The position numbers were made by a program, and so were the translations under genes. The notes under the pieces are model-generated. The model had not been told where the DNA came from and did not search any database. It was given only the letters and a program-made list of their open reading frames with translations. A DNA stretch of 6,964 bases from Oscillospiraceae bacterium (GTDB lineage: Bacteria; Bacillota; Clostridia; Oscillospirales; CAG-272), in the NCBI GenBank assembly GCA_009779295.1, contig WREN01000117.1:1-6964 (forward strand), written 5' to 3'. Positions 1-5,506 of the stretch are shown in pieces; the first letter of the stretch is position 1; each line of letters opens with the position of its first letter.

Positions 1-327
1 AAAGTCGGAATCAAGCGTTTCGGCAGCAGTTACGTGCCGATGGACGAGTCGCTGTGCCTGACGGCGGTTGACATTTCGGGCCGTGCGTATCTCGTGTACA
101 ACGTTACGGTCGCGTCGGAATTGCTCGGCGATTATGACGCGCAGCTCACAAAGGAATTTTTCCAAGCGCTCGCGTTTAACATGAACGCGACGCTGCACAT
201 CAATTTGATTTACGGCGACAACGACCACCACAAAACCGAAGCCGCGTTCAAATCGACCGCGCGCGCGATAGCCGAGGCGTGCGCGGTTACGGACGGAGAA
301 ATTTTATCCGCGAAGGGTGTGTTATAA
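1..327 (+). CDS. hisB: Imidazoleglycerol-phosphate dehydratase, C-terminal part (5' end outside window)
   Basis: HisB removes water from imidazole-glycerol phosphate to give imidazole-acetol phosphate, a cytoplasmic step of histidine synthesis. Frame 1 is open from base 1 to TAA at 325-327, giving the last 108 residues; bacterial monofunctional HisB is about 195 residues, so nearly half is cut off by the window edge. Visible family motifs are VPMDESL (residues 12-18 of the fragment), LHINLIYGDNDHHKTE (65-80) with the metal-binding HHxxE, and the typical C-terminal end LSAKGVL. The first metal-binding half lies off-window. The stop codon overlaps the hisA start by one base (TAATG), so the two genes are translationally coupled. 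An internal ATG at base 34 is a methionine inside a conserved motif, not a start. Confidence 0.95.
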   Translation, partial: KVGIKRFGSSYVPMDESLCLTAVDISGRAYLVYNVTVASELLGDYDAQLTKEFFQALAFNMNATLHINLIYGDNDHHKTEAAFKSTARAIAEACAVTDGEILSAKGVL

Positions 328-1040
328 TGATTATTTTGCCTGCGATCGATTTGCTCGACGGTAAGTGCGTGCGGCTGTACAAGGGTGAATACAGTACTGC
401 GCATACCGTCGCGCCCGACCCGTTTGAAACGATCAAGCGTTTCATCACCGATGGCGCGGAATACATTCATCTCGTCGATCTGAACGGCGCGAAGGACGGC
501 AAGCCCGTTAATCACGAATTGCTTTGCGAATTGGCTTGCCGGTCAAGCGTTCCACTTGAGATCGGCGGCGGTATCCGCGATATGGAAACGGTGAAGTTTT
601 ATATCGAAAACGGTTTTTCGCGTGTTATAATCGGTTCGGCGGCTTTGAAGAATCCGGAATTTGTGAAGACCGCTGTGCATACATACGGCGACAAAATCGC
701 AGTCGGCATTGACGCGCGCAACGGTTACGTCAGCACGTCCGGCTGGACGGAGAATTCGCAAATTTACTTCACTGATTTCGCGCAGACGATGGAGAAAATC
801 GGCATAGACAACATCATTTTTACCGACATCGAGCGCGACGGTACCCTCGAAGGCGCGGCGATTGAGCGTTTGCAAGAATTGAAAAGCAAAGTCAAAACCG
901 AAACAAAAATAACCGCCAGTGGCGGCGTGAAAGATATTGAGGACATCAGGAAGTTGAAGGCGTTGGACGTTTACGGCGTTATCTGCGGCAAGTCGATTTA
1001 CGAAGGAACGCTGAATTTGAAAGAGGCGATATTATTATGA
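327..1040 (+). CDS. hisA: Phosphoribosylformimino-5-aminoimidazole carboxamide ribotide isomerase
   Basis: HisA is a cytoplasmic (beta/alpha)8-barrel that opens the ribose of ProFAR by an Amadori rearrangement to PRFAR, the substrate of HisF/HisH. The protein is 237 residues, normal for the family. The N-terminus IILPAIDLLDGKCVRL carries the catalytic Asp8. Further signatures are EIGGGIRD (79-85), VGIDARNG with the second catalytic Asp129, TDIERDGTLEG (166-176), and the phosphate-binding loops ASGGVKDIEDI (197-207) and GKSIYEG (221-227). I chose the ATG at 327 rather than an upstream in-frame ATG at 279 because HisA proteins begin directly at the first beta strand, and a purine-rich AAGGGTG sits 7 bases before it. 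It overlaps hisB by 1 base and the next gene by 4 (ATGA). hisH, often placed between hisB and hisA, is absent. Confidence 0.96.
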   Translation: MIILPAIDLLDGKCVRLYKGEYSTAHTVAPDPFETIKRFITDGAEYIHLVDLNGAKDGKPVNHELLCELACRSSVPLEIGGGIRDMETVKFYIENGFSRVIIGSAALKNPEFVKTAVHTYGDKIAVGIDARNGYVSTSGWTENSQIYFTDFAQTMEKIGIDNIIFTDIERDGTLEGAAIERLQELKSKVKTETKITASGGVKDIEDIRKLKALDVYGVICGKSIYEGTLNLKEAILL

Positions 1041-1447
1041 AACATGGAATTTTAATTAATTTAAAAGGTTCTGCGGAAGCCGCGGCGTTTTATATGAAAG
1101 CTCTTAATTTAAAAATAAATCCGGATATGGTTGATATGAATGACGACGGCACTTATAAGCATATTTCGCTGGTTTCGGGCGATACCGAAATTATCGCTAT
1201 TTCCGAGGATGTCTTAAATATATACGACGATAAAACCATGAACGGTAAACCTCCGATGGTAACCGTCGGTATTTGGGATATAGGCAAAGAAGCGGTTGAC
1301 CAAGCATACGCTGTTTTGAGCGAAGGCGCGCGTCACAACGAAAATATAAATGGACCGGGCGTACCCGACTGGGACGATGAAGGCGAATGTTACGGTTTCG
1401 GATTAGTTGATAAATACGGCGTGAGTTGGTGTATCATTAAATTATGA
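1037..1447 (+). CDS. VOC-fold (glyoxalase/PhnB-like) family protein
   Basis: A 136-residue protein with the hallmarks of the vicinal-oxygen-chelate superfamily, PhnB-like branch. It has an N-terminal strand, then SAEAAAFYMKALNLK (about 12-26), a strand GDTEIIAIS (48-56), a second half with MVTVGIWDIGKEAVDQAYAVL, and the typical ending YGFGLVDKYGVSWCIIKL, equivalent to the 'DP(F/Y)GVxW' close of the family. Members range from lyases and resistance proteins to isomerases, so no substrate can be named, and I do not see a clear full set of metal ligands. GAGG at 1023-1026 lies 10 bases upstream, and the start overlaps the hisA stop as ATGA. Codon choice is noticeably richer in A/T (AAT, AAA, TTA, ATA) than in hisA before it and the permease after it, which suggests a different origin. 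Not a histidine enzyme as far as I know. Confidence 0.8.
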   Translation: MKHGILINLKGSAEAAAFYMKALNLKINPDMVDMNDDGTYKHISLVSGDTEIIAISEDVLNIYDDKTMNGKPPMVTVGIWDIGKEAVDQAYAVLSEGARHNENINGPGVPDWDDEGECYGFGLVDKYGVSWCIIKL

Positions 1448-2220
1448 AACTCTACTTTAAATTCTTCGCGATGCACCTGCGCTCCGCGATGCAGTACAAA
1501 ACGTCGTTCTTTCTGCTCACATTGGGGCAGTTCTTAACGTCGTTCGGGACGTTCCTGTCCGTGTACTTCCTGTTCGCGCGGTTCCAAAACGTTGATGGCT
1601 ACACGTTCAACGAAGTGCTGATTTGCTATTCGGCGATATTGCTGTCGTACACGACCGCCGAATGTTTCTTCCGCGGGTTCGACACGTTCCCGTCGATAAT
1701 CTCGAACGGCGAGTTCGACCGCATCATGGTTCGCCCGCGCAACGAGATTTATCAAATCGTATGCAGCCGAATCGAATTTGCGCGCATCGGGCGGATGGTG
1801 ATGGCAATCGTCATCATGTTCTACGCGATCCCGACGAGCGGAATCCATTGGACTCCTGCGAACGTTGGCGTGTATGTTATGATGTGGGCAGGCGGTTCAG
1901 GAATCTTCTGCGGGCTGTTTATCGTTTATGCGGCGGTGTGCTTTTTCACGATAGAAGGCTTGGAGTTCATGAACATCTTCACCGACGGCGGCAGAACGTT
2001 AAGTACGTACCCGATTAATATTTACGGCCGCGGCGTGTTGATATTCTTTACATTCGTGATCCCGTTAGCGTGCGTTCAATACTATCCGTTCACGTTCATC
2101 ACGGGGCGGAGCGACGCATTACTGAACGCGTTCCTGCCGCTGTGCGGATTTTTATTTCTGATACCATGTTATCTTTTCTGGAAATTCGGGGTAGGGCGAT
2201 ATAAGTCCGTCGGGTCGTGA
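1444..2220 (+). CDS. ABC-2 family transporter permease subunit (DUF990-like)
   Basis: A 258-residue polytopic membrane protein with about six hydrophobic segments (roughly 22-45, 58-75, 116-132, 142-170, 196-213, 228-247). It resembles the ABC2_membrane_6/DUF990 permeases. Matching features are the cytoplasmic loop ISNGEFDRIMVRPRN (86-100), the YPINIY motif (189-194), the segment FVIPLACVQYYP (204-215), and the ending YKSVGS shared by many members. Such permeases usually pair with a second, similar permease and an ATPase to export an unidentified substrate, but neither partner is in the window, so they may lie elsewhere. The start overlaps the VOC gene stop as ATGA and I see no good ribosome binding site, so translation probably depends on coupling. 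The last 69 bases are overlapped antisense by the convergent PPTase reading frame. Substrate unknown. Confidence 0.85.
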   Translation: MKLYFKFFAMHLRSAMQYKTSFFLLTLGQFLTSFGTFLSVYFLFARFQNVDGYTFNEVLICYSAILLSYTTAECFFRGFDTFPSIISNGEFDRIMVRPRNEIYQIVCSRIEFARIGRMVMAIVIMFYAIPTSGIHWTPANVGVYVMMWAGGSGIFCGLFIVYAAVCFFTIEGLEFMNIFTDGGRTLSTYPINIYGRGVLIFFTFVIPLACVQYYPFTFITGRSDALLNAFLPLCGFLFLIPCYLFWKFGVGRYKSVGS

Positions 2221-2775
2221 GACCACCCCCCGCCCTTCGGGCGTACCCCTCCAAGGAGGGGAATTTTCCCCACAGTCCCATTCCCCTCCTTGGAGGGGTG
2301 GCAATGCGGAGCATTGACGGGGTGGTTCTATTACAGGGATTCCGTTCCTAAAAACGCACACCATCACAATATACCCCGGAATATCATCATATTCCCTGAA
2401 AACATGCGGTTCATCGCTCGTATTCGCAAACCCTTCGCCTGTGAGTTTGCCGAAACTCTCGCGGCGCGTCCATTCGCGGATGGCTTCTTCGGGCGAGCAG
2501 CCGTTCAGATAACGCTTCGTAAACCGTTCGCTTAACGGACGGATAAATTCAATATCGATTCCTACCGGAATATCCGCGACCGCGCAAACCGCGTATTCGT
2601 TCGAGTGTGAAATGTTAAAATAAACATTGTCGTGTCCGTTTATATAAGGTTTACCGGACGGTGTTTTTTTTATATCCAAAAAATCAACATTGAGCGCGTA
2701 TTTAAGAATTAAATATGCGTTGTCATGCCGGGATTTTTTATTGTTCTCGGTTTTTGTAGCGTAGATTTCAAACAT
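2152..2775 (-). CDS. Sfp-type 4'-phosphopantetheinyl transferase with repeat-derived C-terminal tail
   Basis: Predicted to move 4'-phosphopantetheine from CoA to a serine of acyl- or peptidyl-carrier proteins. Family motifs in order: GKPYI (41-45), FNISHS with His57 (53-58), VGIDIE with the Mg ligands Asp74 and Glu76, FTKRYL (85-90), and EWTRRESFGKLTGEG (101-115) with Glu106 and Lys110. The enzyme core ends near residue 150 (NGIPVIE). The remaining 57 or so residues (PPRQCSALPP onward) are translated from the palindromic repeat and then from the antisense strand of the permease gene, so they are probably not ancestral. I chose the ATG at 2775, not the upstream in-frame ATG at 2802, because MFEIYATK is a normal family start. 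It overlaps the previous gene's stop by 8 bases (ATGTTTGA) and has GGAAGAAG just upstream. It is the last gene of the Rnf operon. Target carrier protein unknown; core activity looks intact. Confidence 0.85.
   Translation of the reverse strand: MFEIYATKTENNKKSRHDNAYLILKYALNVDFLDIKKTPSGKPYINGHDNVYFNISHSNEYAVCAVADIPVGIDIEFIRPLSERFTKRYLNGCSPEEAIREWTRRESFGKLTGEGFANTSDEPHVFREYDDIPGYIVMVCVFRNGIPVIEPPRQCSALPPLQGGEWDCGENSPPWRGTPEGRGVVSRPDGLISPYPEFPEKITWYQK
2221..2328. repeat. Palindromic, MITE/REP-like repeat element
   Basis: A near-complete imperfect palindrome. The terminal arms are ACCACCCC (2222-2229) and GGGGTGGT (2319-2326). Inside each arm is a small hairpin, CGCCC-TTC-GGGCG (2231-2243) on the left and CAATGC-GGA-GCATTG (2302-2316) on the right. 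The core is formed by ACCCCTCCAAGGAGGGGA (2245-2262) and its reverse complement at 2282-2298 (CCCCTCC-TT-GGAGGGG). As single strand it could fold into a multi-branched structure. It starts directly after the permease TGA. AATTTT (2262-2267) follows the left core hairpin on the + strand and might act as a weak terminator. I recall similar C/G-rich sequences being multicopy in gut Clostridia, but only one copy is visible here, so repeat status rests on structure and memory. Confidence 0.75.
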
Positions 2776-3040
2776 TTTCTTCTTCCGGTTCCGGTGTTTC
2801 AATTGAGACTTCAGCGACTTCTATAATGTCTTCAACGATTTCTATCGTTTCCGTTTCCGATTCGGTTTCGGGTTCGTTTATTTCTTTGGCAACAACTACC
2901 TCTACTTCTTCAATCTCTTCCGTATCAACCGTGTCAATGGTTTTATCGGCGAATATTTTCGCCTTCGCCGCGAACGCGAGAAGTAATCCCGCCGCGCCGC
3001 CGAGTAATGCAAACCATCCAACTGCGTAAATTATATTCAT
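2768..3040 (-). CDS. Miniature RnfB-like protein: membrane anchor plus acidic tail, no iron-sulfur domains
   Basis: This 90-residue protein occupies the rnfB position directly after rnfA. Residues 3-25 form one membrane helix, and the stretch GLLLAFAAKAKIFADKTID (18-36) resembles the start of RnfB, where a membrane helix is followed by an AxxKFxVexDP-like sequence. Full RnfB continues for about 230 or more residues with a Fe-S domain and two ferredoxin-type 4Fe-4S motifs, and receives electrons from ferredoxin on the cytoplasmic side. Here the protein contains no cysteine. Residues 32-90 are instead a low-complexity tail with about 20 Glu and 4 Asp. AGAGG lies 8 bases before the ATG, 13 bases separate it from rnfA, and its stop overlaps the PPTase start, so it appears to be a translated gene and not debris. 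It could be a docking stub, a split RnfB whose soluble part is encoded elsewhere, or a deletion product. Confidence 0.75.
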   Translation of the reverse strand: MNIIYAVGWFALLGGAAGLLLAFAAKAKIFADKTIDTVDTEEIEEVEVVVAKEINEPETESETETIEIVEDIIEVAEVSIETPEPEEENV

Positions 3041-3048
3041 ATACGTTT

Positions 3049-3053
3049 CCTCT
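3049..3053 (-). promoter_or_regulatory. Strong ribosome binding site of the mini-rnfB gene
   Basis: On the - strand AGAGG precedes the ATG at 3040 by 8 bases, a near-ideal Shine-Dalgarno site, and overlaps the area just after the rnfA TAG. It matters because it supports real translation of the shortened rnfB-like gene and fixes its start. Confidence 0.7.
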
Positions 3054-3638
3054 CTAACTGAACGAAATCCCGTGAAAACCTGTGAACGCCATTGCGATTA
3101 ACCCTGCGGCGACCAACGCGAGCGGAATTCCGCGGAAGGCTTTCGGCGGATCAGCGAATTCGAGCCGTTCTCTTATTCCGGCGAACAAAATTATCGCAAG
3201 CGTAAATCCTATTGCCGCTGAAAATCCGAACGATACGGAATAGATAAAATCGTAACCTTTTTCGATATTAAGCAAAACCGCTCCGAGTACAGCGCAGTTG
3301 GTTGTGATTAACGGCAGAAATATGCCGAACTCATTGTAGAGTACGGGTATGAATTTTTTCAAGAATAATTCGATAAACTGTACCAACGCCGCTATTACAA
3401 GTATAAACGCAATAGTTTTGAGATATATCAAATCAAACGGCACAAGTATATAAGTATATATGAGGTAAATTATTGCGCTGGATACAGTCATGACGAATGT
3501 TACCGCGCACCCCATACCGACAGCGGCGGCGGGTTTTTCGGAAACTCCGAGGAACGGGCAGCATCCTAAAAACCGCGAAAGAACAAAGTTTTCGATTAAA
3601 ACCGCTGAAAGCATTAAGAGTAATAATTCAGTTATCAT
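3054..3638 (-). CDS. rnfA: Rnf complex membrane subunit RnfA
   Basis: RnfA is one of the two related six-helix subunits that form the membrane core of the ion-translocating ferredoxin:NAD+ oxidoreductase. With RnfE it holds a [2Fe-2S] cluster inside the membrane. The 194-residue protein matches the usual 190-195. The first half-helix motif ENFVLSRFLGCCPFLGVS (16-33) carries the expected Cys27, and the second, FLPLITTNCAVLG (107-119), carries Cys115; these are the cluster ligands by homology with NqrE/RnfA. Cys26 beside Cys27 is an extra cysteine. I chose the ATG at 3638 (MITELLLLML) because the 14 residues upstream in frame (MLRKLKRKLR...) are the rnfE acidic-tail region in another frame and not RnfA-like. 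The start overlaps the rnfE stop by 11 bases; GAGG lies a rather long 12 bases upstream, so coupling is likely. Confidence 0.95.
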   Translation of the reverse strand: MITELLLLMLSAVLIENFVLSRFLGCCPFLGVSEKPAAAVGMGCAVTFVMTVSSAIIYLIYTYILVPFDLIYLKTIAFILVIAALVQFIELFLKKFIPVLYNEFGIFLPLITTNCAVLGAVLLNIEKGYDFIYSVSFGFSAAIGFTLAIILFAGIRERLEFADPPKAFRGIPLALVAAGLIAMAFTGFHGISFS

Positions 3639-4365
3639 TTTTTTCAGCAACCTCAACTTCCTCTTTAATTTCCTCAACAATTACTTCCTCTTCGGCGGGA
3701 ATTTCAACGGGCTCCTCAACTTTTTCAGCTGTAACAGATTCAGATTCCAAAGATTCTATAGAATTTTTAGGTACTTTTTTCGGAAATGAAGTTAATTTTT
3801 TCATCAAAGCAACCAAACATCCGAGTGTGATGAACGCGCCCGACGGCATGATAAAGAACAATACCGACTGATATGACTCGCCTAATACATTGACGCCGAA
3901 CCATGTTCCCGCTCCGATGATTTCTCTTATGGAGGCCACTACGATCAACGCAAACGTAAATCCGAAGCCCATCGCGAAGCCATCCATTAAAGAGGGTAAA
4001 ACTTTGTTTTTCGAAGCGAATGTTTCCGCGCGTCCGAGGATTATGCAATTTACCACGATAAGCGGGAGAAATATTCCGAGCGATCTGCCAAGTTCCGGCA
4101 GGTACGCTTTGATTAACATCTCAACCGCGCTTACAAATCCGGCGATTATCACTATATACGCGGCGATTCGGATTTCATTTGGAATGAGTTTGCGCAACAA
4201 CGAAATGAACAGATTTGAGAGCAATAACACAACCATTGTCGCTATTCCAATCCCAAGCGCGTTTGATACGTTAGTGGTCATCGCAAGAGCGGGGCAAATC
4301 CCCAATAATTGGATTAAAAGCGGGTTGTTGTCCAGTACGCCCTCTTTTAATTGTTTAATCATCAT
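3628..4365 (-). CDS. rnfE: Rnf complex membrane subunit RnfE with an acidic C-terminal extension
   Basis: RnfE is the paralogue and structural partner of RnfA in the Rnf membrane core. Residues 1-195 are a standard RnfE. LLIQLLGICPALAMTT (16-31) has cluster ligand Cys24, IFLPLIVVNCIILGRAETFA (98-117) has Cys107, and MDGFAMGFGFTFAL (127-140) and SIREIIGAGTWFG (145-157) are typical. About six membrane helices are visible. Most family members stop near residue 195-215. This one adds about 50 residues (196-245) after FPKKVPK, with roughly 16 Glu (EEPVEIPAEEEVIVEEIKEE region) and predicted to lie in the cytoplasm, since RnfE's N- and C-termini are cytoplasmic by family knowledge. GGAGG lies 9 bases before the first of two tandem ATGs. 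The gene overlaps the mini-rnfG stop by 11 bases and rnfA by 11. Confidence 0.95.
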   Translation of the reverse strand: MMIKQLKEGVLDNNPLLIQLLGICPALAMTTNVSNALGIGIATMVVLLLSNLFISLLRKLIPNEIRIAAYIVIIAGFVSAVEMLIKAYLPELGRSLGIFLPLIVVNCIILGRAETFASKNKVLPSLMDGFAMGFGFTFALIVVASIREIIGAGTWFGVNVLGESYQSVLFFIMPSGAFITLGCLVALMKKLTSFPKKVPKNSIESLESESVTAEKVEEPVEIPAEEEVIVEEIKEEVEVAEKNDN

Positions 4366-4516
4366 TTTCGGTTACCTCCACTGAAGCGCTTGCCACGGAA
4401 TCTGGTTCGTGTTCTTCTATTAAATCGCTTGTGAATAAATTAATCACGCTAAGCATTAAAACTACGCAAACCGTAATAATTATTAGCGTGCCCGCAGTAC
4501 GTAAGTAATATTTCAT
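4355..4516 (-). CDS. Miniature RnfG-like protein: N-terminal membrane anchor only, FMN domain absent
   Basis: This 53-residue gene fills the rnfG position between rnfD and rnfE. The protein starts MKYYLRTAG, has one membrane helix (about 8-28, LIIITVCVVLMLSVINLF), and goes on with TSDLIEEHEPDS. This matches the pattern of the RnfG/NqrC N-terminal anchor, where the helix is followed by VNxxTxxxIxE. Normal RnfG is about 180-210 residues and carries a periplasm-side FMN-binding domain with FMN bound covalently to Thr in an S-G-A-T motif. Here the reading frame ends after a short acidic tail (EVTENDD), with no FMN domain, no SGAT motif and no room for one. The ATG lies 3 bases after the rnfD stop, with a GGGGG run about 13 bases upstream, and the stop overlaps the rnfE start by 11 bases. 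Gene order and the anchor support an RnfG origin, and the loss is in frame and clean. Confidence 0.7.
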   Translation of the reverse strand: MKYYLRTAGTLIIITVCVVLMLSVINLFTSDLIEEHEPDSVASASVEVTENDD

Positions 4517-4519
4517 TTC

Positions 4520-5506
4520 TTAATTTTTACCCCCAAATCTTACCGGTTTTGTGAATCTGTCGATATACCAGACCAACAGGTTCATAATCAATATCGCGAA
4601 CGAAACGCTTTCCGCGTAGCCGCCGTAAAACCTGAACAATACAGTCAATAATCCGCAGCCCGCGCCGTATATGAGCCGACCGGTTTTGGTTACCGGCGAC
4701 GTAGCGTAATCCGTCGCCATGAAGAACGCGCCTAACATCAACCCTCCGCCGAGTATTTCGTACAGCATAAAATCAATCGAACTGCCGGAGATATTTTTTA
4801 AAAACGCCAAAACCGCGACAGTTCCGATAAATGTTACGGGTATGTGCCACGTTATCACTTTGCGAGCCAATAAAAACAAACCGCCTAAAATCAAAAGTAC
4901 TGCGGAGATTTCTCCGATAGTTCCGGCACAGTTACCGATCAGCATATCAAAAATTGATGTGTCAGACGGTATGGCGCCTTGTTTAATTACAGTAAGCGGT
5001 GTTGCTGACGCGGTTGCATCGATATTATTTATAGATATGGCAAACGCGGGCATATGTTCGCCGTTTAAAAACGATGGTTCCGGAAATGCCGTCATATGTT
5101 TTGACCATGAATATAAAAATACCCTTGCGGCGAGCGCCGGATTCATTATGTTTTTGCCGATTCCGCCGAATAACTGCTTTACAATAACGATCGCGAAGAA
5201 TGCGCCGACAATAGGTATCCACAAAGGAACCGACGCGGGCAAGTTGAACGCGAGCAGCAATCCGGTAACTACGGCGGAGAAGTCGAGAATTGTTTGAGGA
5301 CGTTTTAATATTAATCTGAACAGAGTTTCAAAGATAACGCAGGATAGTATCGAAACCGTGACGACAGTCAAGGCGCGCGGTCCGAAAACGATCACGCCCC
5401 ATATCAATGCCGGAGTAAGCGCGACCAAAACGTCGATCATAAGCACCCTTGAGTTGTTTGGGGTTTTGATATGTGGACTCGGTGAAAAAATCAAATCATT
5501 ATTCAT
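4520..5506 (-). CDS. rnfD: Rnf complex membrane flavoprotein RnfD
   Basis: RnfD is a polytopic membrane subunit (NqrB relative) thought to carry covalent FMN and to form part of the ion path. The 328 residues match the family size. Signatures: SPSPHIKTPNNSRVLMIDVL (8-27), VTGLLLAFNLP (80-90), FGGIGKNIMNPALAARVFL (113-131), and FMATDYATSPVTKTGRLIYG near the C-terminus. DATASATPL (163-171) is the flavinylation motif, with Thr169 the predicted FMN attachment site. About eight to ten hydrophobic helices are visible. GAGGTG is 10 bases before the ATG. The start overlaps the rnfC stop by 8 bases. If flavinylated, a flavin transferase (ApbE family) is expected in the genome but is not in this window. 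Confidence 0.96.
   Translation of the reverse strand: MNNDLIFSPSPHIKTPNNSRVLMIDVLVALTPALIWGVIVFGPRALTVVTVSILSCVIFETLFRLILKRPQTILDFSAVVTGLLLAFNLPASVPLWIPIVGAFFAIVIVKQLFGGIGKNIMNPALAARVFLYSWSKHMTAFPEPSFLNGEHMPAFAISINNIDATASATPLTVIKQGAIPSDTSIFDMLIGNCAGTIGEISAVLLILGGLFLLARKVITWHIPVTFIGTVAVLAFLKNISGSSIDFMLYEILGGGLMLGAFFMATDYATSPVTKTGRLIYGAGCGLLTVLFRFYGGYAESVSFAILIMNLLVWYIDRFTKPVRFGGKN

Noticed and set aside
1534..2018. Open frames on both strands inside the permease gene (104 and 131 residues)
   Set aside because: Arg/His-rich translations typical of out-of-frame reading of a C/G-rich gene; the permease frame itself has clear family motifs.
2290..2535. 81-residue + strand frame starting in the repeat
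   Set aside because: Antisense to the PPTase catalytic core and partly made of repeat sequence; no homology recognised.
2768..3040. Calling the rnfB-like and rnfG-like short genes pseudogenes
   Set aside because: No frameshifted or stop-riddled remnants of the missing domains follow either gene, both have plausible ribosome binding or coupling, and both join the next gene by overlap. A past deletion is still possible, so they are kept as short CDS with reduced confidence.
3490..3871. Two overlapping + strand reading frames opposite rnfA and rnfE (99 and 124 residues)
   Set aside because: They are antisense to strongly conserved rnf genes and their translations are low-complexity Ser/Thr/Phe/Asn stretches that mirror the acidic tail and helices. 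No ribosome site or family signature.
4719..5297. 192-residue + strand open frame opposite rnfD
   Set aside because: It is the antisense shadow of a well-conserved membrane gene, with no recognisable motif and no promoter.
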